From Candidatus Saccharimonadales bacterium (GTDB lineage: Bacteria; Patescibacteriota; Saccharimonadia; Saccharimonadales; Saccharimonadaceae), in the NCBI GenBank assembly GCA_035697325.1, contig DASSDB010000002.1, forward strand, positions 217,232 to 281,231: a stretch of 64,000 bases of DNA. Direction: 5' to 3'. Numbering within the stretch: the first letter of the stretch is position 1; each line of letters starts with the position of its first letter. The translations under genes were made by a program, and so were the position numbers. Shown here in pieces: positions 48,182 through 56,212 of the stretch. The notes under the pieces are model-generated. The model had not been told where the DNA came from. It did no database searches and saw only the letters and a program-made list of their open reading frames with translations.

Positions 48182-49978
48182 ATGACTCAAATCAATATTA
48201 GAAATTTTTGCATCATCGCCCATATCGATCACGGAAAATCGACTCTTGCTGACCGCATGATGGAGATAACCGGTACGGTTGAGAAACGCGATATGAAATC
48301 CCAACTACTTGATAGCATGGATTTGGAGCGCGAAAAGGGAATCACGATCAAGCTTGCCCCTGTTCGCATGGACTACAAAGGTCACGAACTCAATCTTATT
48401 GATACACCGGGGCACGTTGACTTTAGCTATGAAGTATCTCGAAGTCTTGAAGCCTGTGAGGGTGCAATTTTAGTAGTCGATGCCAGCCAGGGAATCCAGG
48501 CGCAAACACTGGCGAATGTATACTTGGCGCTAGCCGCAGATCTAACAATCATCCCTGTCCTTAATAAAATCGACCTCCCAGCGGCCGATGTTCCACGGGT
48601 ATCCGAAGAAATCGTTAATCTCCTTGGATGTAGTGAGGATGATATCTTGAAAATCAGTGCCAAAACAGGTGACGGCGTATCCGAAGTACTCGATGCAGTG
48701 ATCGATCGGCTAGCTCCTCCGCAAGGTATCGAAGAAGCGCCTACACGTGCTCTCATTTTTGATAGCTACTATGATGATTATCGCGGCGTCATCCTCTATG
48801 TGCGCGTGGTTGATGGCGAAATCCCTAAAAACGCACATATTCATATGCTGGCAACCAATGCGAAAGGGCTGGCGCTTGAAGTTGGAGCGCTGAAGCCAAA
48901 GATGACACCATCGGACGCTTTGAGGACGGGCGACATAGGCTATATCGTAACAAATCTCAAGTCGACTCGAGAGGCAAAGGTGGGAGATACTGTGAGTCTA
49001 GTTATCCATGGTGTGGACTCTCCTTCTGGTGATATTGTACCACTTCCGGGCTATCAAAACGTTAAGCCATTCGTATATGCTGGCTTTTTCCCTGAAAGCA
49101 ACGAGTATTACCAAGAGTTAAAAGATGCAGTAGAAAAGTTGAGCCTCAGCGATAGCGCGTTGCAGTTTACTCCTGAAAATTCACCCGTTCTAGGGTTTGG
49201 CGTACGAATCGGCTTCCTCGGACTTCTTCATATGGAAATTGTTCGAGAGCGACTTGAAAGAGAGTATAGCCTGCGCCTCATTGTTACGAACCCAAGTACA
49301 GACTACCAGGTTATCTTGAGCACGGGTGACGAGCTCGATATTAAAAGTGCCTCAGAGCTCCCCGACATGGCAAAAGTAGCTGAAATCAAAGAGCCATGGA
49401 TAAAAGGCGAGATTGTCGTACCCCGAGAGTTTATTGGTCCGGTGGTGCAGCTTATAGTTGCTCGCCGCGGTTTGCAGCGCAATATCAGCTACCTTGATGA
49501 CCGCTTGGCACTCATTACTTTTGATGCTCCGCTTGCCAATGTACTGACAAATTTTTATGATCAATTGAAGAGCTCAACCAGCGGTTACGGGAGCTTTAAC
49601 TACGAACTTACCGGCTATGAAGTTCATGATTTGGTCCGGCTTGATTTTTACGTGGCAGGTGAGATGGTAGATGCACTTTCGCTTATTGTGCACCGTACAG
49701 AAGCGCCAAGTGTAGGAAGAGAAGTAGTGGGGAAGTTAAAAGAGGTGATTCCGAGACAGCAATTCCCGGTTCCCCTTCAGGCTGCGATCGGTGGTAAATT
49801 TATTGCCCGCGAAGATATCAGTGCATATCGCAAAGATGTTACTGGCTATCTGTATGGCGGTGACGTCAGCCGCAAAAAGAAGTTGCTGGCCAAGCAAAAG
49901 CGTGGTAAGGCACGTATGAAACGATTTGGTAAAGTTGATATCCCTGCCGAAGCGTTTACGGTCCTCCTCAAGCAATAG
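48182..49978 (+). CDS. lepA: Elongation factor 4 (LepA)
   Basis: A protein of 598 residues. The GTPase domain has AHIDHGKSTLADRM, DTPGHVDFSYEVSRS and NKIDLP. The LepA-specific C-terminal part has DLVRLDFYVAGEMVDALS and the basic end RKKKLLAKQKRGKARMKRFG. It back-translocates or rescues stalled ribosomes. TATAAT lies about 14 bases before the ATG. Confidence 0.97.
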   Translation: MTQINIRNFCIIAHIDHGKSTLADRMMEITGTVEKRDMKSQLLDSMDLEREKGITIKLAPVRMDYKGHELNLIDTPGHVDFSYEVSRSLEACEGAILVVDASQGIQAQTLANVYLALAADLTIIPVLNKIDLPAADVPRVSEEIVNLLGCSEDDILKISAKTGDGVSEVLDAVIDRLAPPQGIEEAPTRALIFDSYYDDYRGVILYVRVVDGEIPKNAHIHMLATNAKGLALEVGALKPKMTPSDALRTGDIGYIVTNLKSTREAKVGDTVSLVIHGVDSPSGDIVPLPGYQNVKPFVYAGFFPESNEYYQELKDAVEKLSLSDSALQFTPENSPVLGFGVRIGFLGLLHMEIVRERLEREYSLRLIVTNPSTDYQVILSTGDELDIKSASELPDMAKVAEIKEPWIKGEIVVPREFIGPVVQLIVARRGLQRNISYLDDRLALITFDAPLANVLTNFYDQLKSSTSGYGSFNYELTGYEVHDLVRLDFYVAGEMVDALSLIVHRTEAPSVGREVVGKLKEVIPRQQFPVPLQAAIGGKFIAREDISAYRKDVTGYLYGGDVSRKKKLLAKQKRGKARMKRFGKVDIPAEAFTVLLKQ

Positions 49979-50049
49979 CATAATATCCTTGTTATTTACC
50001 TCGAGAGGGACTATTATAAGAATGTTAGATAGTCGAAGAGAGGGAAAAT

Positions 50050-50265
50050 ATGGGGTATCAACATTTTGGAGAAATCTTGGGCTTAGGAACACCGGAATTA
50101 ATCGTTATTCTGGTTATTTTGCTACTGTTGTTTGGTGGTAGTAAACTTCCTCAGCTTGCAAAAAGTATTGGGTCATCGGTGAAAGAAATACGCAAAGGTG
50201 TACAAGACGATGCAAAAGACACTGGGACACAAAACAGCCAAGCAAAGAGCAACGAAAAGGCATAA
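50050..50265 (+). CDS. tatA: Sec-independent translocase subunit TatA
   Basis: A protein of 71 residues with the TatA pattern: GLGTPELIVILVILLLLFGGSKLPQLAKSIGSSVKEIRKG. One helix is followed by an amphipathic helix and a polar tail. It forms the pore of the twin-arginine export system with TatC, encoded next. GAGAGG precedes the ATG. Confidence 0.93.
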   Translation: MGYQHFGEILGLGTPELIVILVILLLLFGGSKLPQLAKSIGSSVKEIRKGVQDDAKDTGTQNSQAKSNEKA

Positions 50266-51259
50266 TGAGCCTGATCTTCCTCCGGTAAAGAGCTTTTCGG
50301 ATCATATCAGTGAACTACGACGACGTCTTTTTGCCGTAGTGTTTATTTTCATTGCCGCTTCGGGCATCGCTTATAACTATAACGAAATTATAGTTAAGGC
50401 GATAATGAAGCCTCTAGGCGGTGAGAAGCTTATTTATCTGACTCCCGGAGGAGGGTTTAATTTTATTTTCCAGGTATCTCTTTATGCTGGATTGTTGCTT
50501 GCCGCGCCTGTTCTTATTCATCAACTGTATGGATTTATCAAGCCTGCGCTTCCCGATCGTGCCAAGCGTTCTGCTAGTAAAGTAGTAGTCGCCGCTTTTG
50601 TTTTGATGCTTGCCGGGGTTGCCTTCGGGTACTTTATCGCTATCCCTTCTGCGCTCCATTTCCTCTCAACCTTCGCAGGTAGTGACATTATTCCTAATCT
50701 TACGGCTGACTCTTATCTCAATTTCTTCCTGGCTTATGTAGCGGGGCTTGGCGTTTTGTTTGAACTTCCCCTTCTCCTTTTATTTTTTCACTGGATTCAC
50801 CCACTTACTCCAAGTGGTCTTCTTAAAACAGAGCGTTTTGTCATTTTATTTTCGTTTGTGGTGGCTGCTATCATCACACCGACTCCCGACATGTTTAACC
50901 AAGCGATGATAGCTGTACCGCTTATTTTGATTTATCAACTTGGTGCAATTACGGTATGGGTGGCGATTCGGAAAGAACATAAAAAGCTACTATCTACTCG
51001 GCAGCAGAAATCGACAGAGAAGACCCCTCGCGAGCCAGAGGTTTCTTTGCAAAAATCACCTCAGCCCTTATCCCTACCTCAAGCTCCGGTGGCTCCAAGT
51101 ACGGTGCCGCCCGTTCGTCCTCGTCGGTCACTGGATGGTTTCGGCCCTTCTCAACGACGTGTTTCCGTGCCTCAAAGGGCTCAGGCACCTCAGCGAGGTA
51201 GTGGTACGCCGAGATCGCATTATCAGCGTGGCTTAAGCGTTGATGGATTTATTTCATAA
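50210..51259 (+). CDS. tatC: Sec-independent translocase subunit TatC, with long C-terminal tail
   Basis: A protein of 349 residues from ATG 50210 (GTG 50198 is possible); the TatC frame has no start after the tatA stop, so the genes overlap by at least 56 bases. SFSDHISELRRRLFAV opens the six-helix core, and ITPTPDMFNQ lies near helix 5. TatC receives folded substrates with twin-arginine signals. The tail of about 90 residues is Pro/Ser/Gln-rich and contains the related motifs RRSLDGF and GLSVDGF, unusual for TatC. Confidence 0.92.
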   Translation: MQKTLGHKTAKQRATKRHNEPDLPPVKSFSDHISELRRRLFAVVFIFIAASGIAYNYNEIIVKAIMKPLGGEKLIYLTPGGGFNFIFQVSLYAGLLLAAPVLIHQLYGFIKPALPDRAKRSASKVVVAAFVLMLAGVAFGYFIAIPSALHFLSTFAGSDIIPNLTADSYLNFFLAYVAGLGVLFELPLLLLFFHWIHPLTPSGLLKTERFVILFSFVVAAIITPTPDMFNQAMIAVPLILIYQLGAITVWVAIRKEHKKLLSTRQQKSTEKTPREPEVSLQKSPQPLSLPQAPVAPSTVPPVRPRRSLDGFGPSQRRVSVPQRAQAPQRGSGTPRSHYQRGLSVDGFIS

Positions 51260-51350
51260 AATTGATAGGTAAAGTAGCTTAAACCCCCTTGACCCCATGC
51301 GTCATTTGCTTATAGAATAATAAGCAGTAGCACTATACGAGAAAATAGAC

Positions 51351-51569
51351 ATGAATATACAAAACGATATGCAAAAACTATTGCAAAAAGAAATGGACCG
51401 CAAGGATTTTATCAAACATGTGGGAATTGGATTCGCGGCAATCTTGGGAATTACAACCATCTTAAAAACCATCAGCACCATGAGTGGCTCACAAGGCAAG
51501 ACGGTCGGTTATAGCTCGGGTGTATATGGCGGAAGCGGTAAATCGGATACCCAAGGCCCAAAAAGTTAA
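51351..51569 (+). CDS. Small membrane protein with Tat-like N-terminus
   Basis: A protein of 72 residues. After a polar start it reads DRKDFIK, then one hydrophobic helix (about 24-40) and a Gly/Ser-rich tail. DRKDFIK matches the Tat consensus SRRxFLK except for Lys at the second Arg. It lies 91 bases past tatC. It may be a Tat substrate or a Tat-linked membrane protein. Family unknown. Confidence 0.65.
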   Translation: MNIQNDMQKLLQKEMDRKDFIKHVGIGFAAILGITTILKTISTMSGSQGKTVGYSSGVYGGSGKSDTQGPKS

Positions 51570-51636
51570 ATCTGAATTTTGGCTGTAAATTTCAACTGAC
51601 TAGTATACGCCACCAGTGTGTGGTATAGTTTGCCGT

Positions 51637-52386
51637 ATGGAAAAAGCTCTCCCCCAGTTGCATGATAAAAAAGCGTTTGAAAATGCGCTTTCAAACTATG
51701 AAGTTTCCGAGCACGGTCGACACGTACTTGCAGGCACGCCGTTCGTGGCTATGAGTAGTGTGTCAGGGGGCGGCCGTAACACGATTATTCGCCGACTTGT
51801 TGAAACGGGAAAGTACGTGTTCGCTGTATCCGACACCACGCGCCCGCCTAAAGTTCGCGACGGCCGTCTGGAAGTGGACGGAGTTGACTATTACTTTCGT
51901 GATGAAGCGGCGATGCTTAAAGATATTCAGGCGGGAGAATTTATTGAGGCCGAGATAATTCATAATCAGCAGGTCTCCGGTACTAGTATTCGTGAAATTG
52001 AAAAAGCGGCGAGTACGGGTAAGATTCCGATTCATGATTTTGAGTACGGGGGGATTAAAAACGTTATAAAAGCCAAGCCAGATGCAATTATTATCGGACT
52101 GGTTCCGCCCAATTACGATGAGTGGATTCGCCGATTGTATAATCGTGAGCCGCTTCATGATCAAGAGTTCTTTAATCGTTTGGTTACTGCGGAGAAAGTA
52201 CTTGAAAATATGCTTTCTCACGACTACTTTAAGCTTTTGGTTAACGACTCTACCGAGGAATGTGCAGAGGAACTTCGCAATGTAGTTGAGCAAGGCGAGT
52301 ATACGCCCCAGATGATAGAGCGTGGCAGGCATGTGACAGAAGCGTTGCTCGCCGATGTGCGTAAAGAACTTGTCTTGCGAAACTAG
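51637..52386 (+). CDS. Guanylate-kinase-like protein with degenerate P-loop
   Basis: A protein of 249 residues from ATG 51637; TATAGT lies 7 bases upstream. The GMP-binding-like block VSDTTRPPKVRDGRLEVDGVDYYF is clear, but the Walker A segment reads SSVSGGGRNTI, without the usual GKS/T. The second half is helical. It may be a weak kinase or a regulatory relative. Its stop lies within the CIRCE of hrcA. Confidence 0.75.
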   Translation: MEKALPQLHDKKAFENALSNYEVSEHGRHVLAGTPFVAMSSVSGGGRNTIIRRLVETGKYVFAVSDTTRPPKVRDGRLEVDGVDYYFRDEAAMLKDIQAGEFIEAEIIHNQQVSGTSIREIEKAASTGKIPIHDFEYGGIKNVIKAKPDAIIIGLVPPNYDEWIRRLYNREPLHDQEFFNRLVTAEKVLENMLSHDYFKLLVNDSTEECAEELRNVVEQGEYTPQMIERGRHVTEALLADVRKELVLRN

Positions 52387-52409
52387 CACTCGGGTTGAAA
52401 GAGTGCCAG
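52383..52409 (+). promoter_or_regulatory. CIRCE operator of hrcA
   Basis: CTAGCACTC, 9 bases, GAGTGCCAG: two mismatches from the CIRCE consensus. It overlaps the end of the previous gene. TAAAGT lies 6 bases before the hrcA ATG. Confidence 0.88.
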
Positions 52410-52429
52410 AAAAAGAGTAAAGTAAAGGC

Positions 52430-53137
52430 ATGACCGAACGTCAAATCGCCATCCTTGTTGCTATTGTCGAACAGTACGCTGAAATCGCGGTACCTGTAGG
52501 AAGTGTGACTCTGGCAAAGCTGTTTGGCGTGTCGAGTGCAACCATTCGTAGCGAAATGGTTCGGCTAGAGGAGATGGGGCTGATTACCCAACCGCACACC
52601 AGTGCTGGGCGGATTCCAACAGATAAAGGATATAGGTTTTATGTGAACCGGCTCACCGAAACAGAAGACCATAGTTTGCTTGAACTCGATCGCAGTGCGA
52701 GAGCGATTGAAGCACGAGTAACTACGCATAGCGACCATGCCGGTCACGCAATCCGCAGCGCGGTAGATAGTTTGGTTGAACTTACTCATAATCTTGGTAT
52801 TGCCACGATCGGTGATCAGTTATATATGAGCGGTATCGGTAATCTCTTTAGCCAGCCTGAGTTTATGCAAGGGCGCCATACTCAGGCGGTAGCACAGCTC
52901 CTGGATAACCTTGAGCCATGGCTACGTGAAGCGGCGCCTAACGAACCCCTGAATGTCTTTATCGGTTCGGAAAATCCAATCGGAAAAACCAGTGGAGCAA
53001 CGCTTATCATCAGTCGTTTTCGTTCACCGTATTCTGATAGAAGCTATATTGGTGTACTTGGTCCCACTCGCCAAAGCTATGGTAAGGTGATGCGCCTTGT
53101 CAGGCACACCGGCGCCATGCTTGAAGAAGTGTTGTAG
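52430..53137 (+). CDS. hrcA: Heat-inducible transcription repressor HrcA, short form
   Basis: A protein of 235 residues against about 340 in most bacteria. The winged helix is complete: PVGSVTLAKLFGVSSATIRSEMVRLEEMGLITQPHTSAGRIPTDKGYRFYV. The GAF-like part is present in reduced form (LYMSGIGNLFSQPEF, IGVLGPTRQSYGKVMRLV). It represses chaperone genes by binding CIRCE; four CIRCE sites occur in this window. It has its own CIRCE, so it is autoregulated. Confidence 0.92.
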   Translation: MTERQIAILVAIVEQYAEIAVPVGSVTLAKLFGVSSATIRSEMVRLEEMGLITQPHTSAGRIPTDKGYRFYVNRLTETEDHSLLELDRSARAIEARVTTHSDHAGHAIRSAVDSLVELTHNLGIATIGDQLYMSGIGNLFSQPEFMQGRHTQAVAQLLDNLEPWLREAAPNEPLNVFIGSENPIGKTSGATLIISRFRSPYSDRSYIGVLGPTRQSYGKVMRLVRHTGAMLEEVL

Positions 53138-53221
53138 TATAAACCATTTTTGTAATATACGCCAAAATAATTTATTATTAAGTCAGACCGAAAGTGGCTA
53201 GAAAAGAACGGTGGGTGAACG

Positions 53222-53968
53222 TTGCCCGAGCGAGCGGTGCAAGGACGTTTACAAGCTAGTGGTAGCAAGGAGACCTCACAGTTCTGGACGAAAGTCTATC
53301 TGTGGTATGTGTGGCCTGGAATGGCTGTCTTTTTGGCGGCATTGGCCTGGATGTGGTCGGATTCGCTAAGGAACCTCTTTACGACAGGAGGATTCAAGGG
53401 GATTGCTGGCTGGCTTTCATGGGGAATTATCCTCGTGGGACTGCGTGTGTTTCTCCTTAGTGTCCGTTTATACAAGGAGGTGGCCGGCCCTTGGAGTCTC
53501 AAAGCACGGTTATGGGTGCTCCTGGTTGGCGCAGGAGGGAATCTGGGTGCCAATGCGGTAGCCATCGTGGCCATTGCCACTAATCTTTCAACAGGGAGAT
53601 TGGCGTGGTCTTCGTGGGACACGCTGTGCTCATGGGTGGCTGTGGTAACGATTGTGGTAGCAGTAGTTATGAAGGTGAGATTCAGGGTAAAGACAACCTA
53701 CGCCGTAGTAGCGTTGACTATCGGCACTCGTGCGTTTCAGCAGGCGTGTCTTGTGTTGTCTTCGCAGCTCGTTCACATTCCCGCAGGAACACTCCTGGGG
53801 CTTACAGGCATTGCTTCGCAGCAGGCGATTCTGAGTTTCATTGAGTATCGGCGGGCGGTTCAAGAGCGGATGGAGAGTCGTACGGAGGCACTTTTGTTGC
53901 TGTGGGCGGATGGCTTTAATGTCATTTCTGCTCTCATCCCTCTTGGGGGATGGATTCTTTTACGCTAG
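53222..53968 (+). CDS. Polytopic membrane protein between hrcA and grpE
   Basis: A protein of 248 residues starting at TTG 53222; the start is uncertain. About seven helices follow a polar N-terminus. There are no CIRCE or chaperone features. TTATTATT-rich DNA at 53165 may hold the promoter. Base use is a little GC-richer than its neighbours. Function unknown. Confidence 0.65.
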   Translation: MPERAVQGRLQASGSKETSQFWTKVYLWYVWPGMAVFLAALAWMWSDSLRNLFTTGGFKGIAGWLSWGIILVGLRVFLLSVRLYKEVAGPWSLKARLWVLLVGAGGNLGANAVAIVAIATNLSTGRLAWSSWDTLCSWVAVVTIVVAVVMKVRFRVKTTYAVVALTIGTRAFQQACLVLSSQLVHIPAGTLLGLTGIASQQAILSFIEYRRAVQERMESRTEALLLLWADGFNVISALIPLGGWILLR

Positions 53969-54023
53969 TTTTGGTTTAGGGGAGGTGCCTGTATGCACAG
54001 TCGCAGGCATCTCCCCGGATCTT

Positions 54024-54050
54024 CTAGCACTCAATTGCAAAGAGTGCCAA
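54024..54050 (+). promoter_or_regulatory. CIRCE operator of grpE
   Basis: CTAGCACTC, 9 bases, GAGTGCCAA, lying 40 bases before the grpE start codon. Confidence 0.9.
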
Positions 54051-54089
54051 TACACGCTACCATAGAGATAAAGACGAAGAAGGAGCGCT

Positions 54090-54554
54090 ATGACAAAGCA
54101 AAAAAATGCCGACGAAGCCCAGGCAAGAATTGATGAACTAACGAAGGATCTCCAGCGTACTCGCGCTGATTTTGAGAATTATCGCAAACGTATGGAGGCA
54201 GAAAAAACAGCTGCCCGCGAAGCCGGACAAGCGAACGCCATCCTAAAACTCCTTCCTATTATTGATACAATCGAACGAGCCATCGTGTATATCCCTGCTG
54301 AATTAAAAGATAATAAATGGGCCCTCGGTATTGCGGGCCTTGCTAAAAACCTTTCTAAATCTCTTGAGGGACTCAACCTCAAGAGAATCGATGCCTCTAA
54401 GGGTGCTGCTTTTAACCCTGACCTTCACGAAGCGATCCAGTTTGATGAAGAAGCTACAGGAGACAAAGAGGTTATCGCCGAAGAACTTCAGGCAGGATAT
54501 CTTCTTGGTAATCGCCCGATTCGTCACGCAATGGTAAAAGTAACACGCCAATAA
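54090..54554 (+). CDS. grpE: Nucleotide exchange factor GrpE
   Basis: A protein of 154 residues: an N-terminal coiled coil with LQRTRADFENYRKRMEAEK and a C-terminal beta domain ending AGYLLGNRPIRHAMVKVTR, both typical. It releases ADP from DnaK. AAGGAG precedes the ATG. It is controlled by its own CIRCE and is not in an operon with dnaK. Confidence 0.95.
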   Translation: MTKQKNADEAQARIDELTKDLQRTRADFENYRKRMEAEKTAAREAGQANAILKLLPIIDTIERAIVYIPAELKDNKWALGIAGLAKNLSKSLEGLNLKRIDASKGAAFNPDLHEAIQFDEEATGDKEVIAEELQAGYLLGNRPIRHAMVKVTRQ

Positions 54555-54594
54555 GATAGAAAAGGGTATCTCCGTAAGGTACACTAGGTAGCAA

Positions 54595-55983
54595 GTGAAA
54601 GCTCACCCCTTCCTCAAAAAGCATCCCACCCGTTCTCTGTTCGCGATAGTTCTATTTATGATGGCAGTAGTACTGCTGCTTATAGCATTTAGTATTATTG
54701 CCCTTCGTTCTCCCGGGCTGACGGAAATAACAACAGGAAGAAAGACCAATGTCAGTAAGGCTACTTTTTTAAAAAACTACACCGTACACTATCCTATTTT
54801 TCATGATGCGGCTCTCGATGCAATCATTAGCCGGCATACGGAAGAATATATTGCTCATTTTGAGAAAAGACTGGCAGGCAAGAATGACATACGCGATCAT
54901 CTTACGGTAAACTACGAAGCAAATCATGTCGGTACCATCACAACGAGTATTACATTTATTAGCAAAGAAACAGTTAGCGGCCAACCGGATGTCATCTCGA
55001 GTCAGCATCTCGTTCTCGATATGCAGAATAAAAAACAGCTCACGGCGCAAGATGTTATTGCGCAGAATTTAAGTGCGCGGCAGACGTTAGCAAAATTATT
55101 GCATGACTATTTCAAGCAAGCAGGTGTCGTATCATCGCCGCTTGAGCTGGTGAATCTTCTTGAGCTACAACTAGCAGATCTTCATGATTTTAGCCTCGAT
55201 GCCCATTCACTCATTCTTTATCTCAATCCACACCAGCCGAGTATTACTAATGCGGGATTGGCTCCAGTTGCGATTGATAAGTCACTTCTTGGCGGAGTGC
55301 TTTACGATACATACACAAAACCAGATTCGGATGTTCAGCCTGCCGATCCACTAGTTGCGTCGTACCATATTCAATCCCCTCCACCAGCTGGTAACATAAT
55401 TAATCCTGATGGTCGAATGCTTGCTTTAACATTTGATGATGGCCCGGACAATCTCACGCCAAGTGTGCTTGATCGTTTGGACACGTACCAATCACATGCA
55501 ACATTCTTTGTGCTTGGTCATCTCGTCGATACCTATAAAGCGACGCTTCAGCGAGCTATCCGCGAAGGCAGCGAGATAGGCAATCATAGCTGGAATCACC
55601 CAGACCTTCGCTCACTTTCGCCCGCCGAGCTGGAGTGGCAGGTAGGAGCGACACAGGCTGCCATCCAAGTGGCCACAGGCGGATACACACCCCGGCTAAT
55701 GCGACCTCCCTATGGTGGAACGAACTCTTTAGTGGCCCATTATCTGGAGACGCACGGGTTACGTCAAGCACTGTGGAATGTGGATACGGATGATTGGCGT
55801 GACCGTGATGCGGAGGTCATCTACAATCGGATTATGGCCAACGCAGCCGATGGTCGAATAATACTGCTTCATGATATTCATCCTACTTCAGTGCAGGCGG
55901 CTCTGCGCGCTATACGCGATTTGAAAGCGCAAGGTTTTCAGTTGGTGACGGCATCTGATCTGTATAGATATAGAGGTATGTAG
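54595..55983 (+). CDS. Membrane-anchored polysaccharide deacetylase (NodB domain)
   Basis: A protein of 462 residues starting with GTG. One helix at about 16-38 anchors it. Residues 60-260 form a DUF3298/RsiV-like domain, and the NodB domain follows from about 275: LTFDDGPDNLTP (metal Asp pair), HSWNHPDL (metal His), MRPPYGG and LLHDIH. It probably removes N-acetyl groups from peptidoglycan or other surface glycans outside the membrane. This domain order resembles PgdA-type enzymes. Confidence 0.9.
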   Translation: MKAHPFLKKHPTRSLFAIVLFMMAVVLLLIAFSIIALRSPGLTEITTGRKTNVSKATFLKNYTVHYPIFHDAALDAIISRHTEEYIAHFEKRLAGKNDIRDHLTVNYEANHVGTITTSITFISKETVSGQPDVISSQHLVLDMQNKKQLTAQDVIAQNLSARQTLAKLLHDYFKQAGVVSSPLELVNLLELQLADLHDFSLDAHSLILYLNPHQPSITNAGLAPVAIDKSLLGGVLYDTYTKPDSDVQPADPLVASYHIQSPPPAGNIINPDGRMLALTFDDGPDNLTPSVLDRLDTYQSHATFFVLGHLVDTYKATLQRAIREGSEIGNHSWNHPDLRSLSPAELEWQVGATQAAIQVATGGYTPRLMRPPYGGTNSLVAHYLETHGLRQALWNVDTDDWRDRDAEVIYNRIMANAADGRIILLHDIHPTSVQAALRAIRDLKAQGFQLVTASDLYRYRGM

Positions 55984-55990
55984 CCTAGAC

Positions 55991-56076
55991 GCGGGTCCTG
56001 TCACTCGGTCCGCCCCTAAAAATTTTTATCTTTAGATAAAACATTTTTGGGCGCTGCCCCGCCGAGTGTCACCCGC
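55991..56076. repeat. 86-bp inverted-repeat element, copy 2
   Basis: Same nested arms as copy 1 at 48044, here with CACTCGG/CCGAGTG perfectly paired (copy 1 has CATTCGG, a G-U). It lies between the deacetylase gene and the dnaK CIRCE. Confidence 0.85.
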
Positions 56077-56097
56077 AGTATTCTTAAAATATATAAA

Positions 56098-56124
56098 TTA
56101 GCACTCTTGACACGAGAGTGCTAA
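56098..56124 (+). promoter_or_regulatory. CIRCE operator and promoter of dnaK
   Basis: TTAGCACTC, 9 bases, GAGTGCTAA is a perfect CIRCE. TTGACA lies in its spacer (56107-56112) and TACAAT at 56131-56136, so bound HrcA would cover the -35 box. Confidence 0.95.
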
Positions 56125-56212
56125 TTTATCTACAATGAATGTATTGGCAATCACTATGCCAGACTGCTAGAATGAATACAGACTGAATTAGTAATGTACC
56201 CCGGAGGAAATT

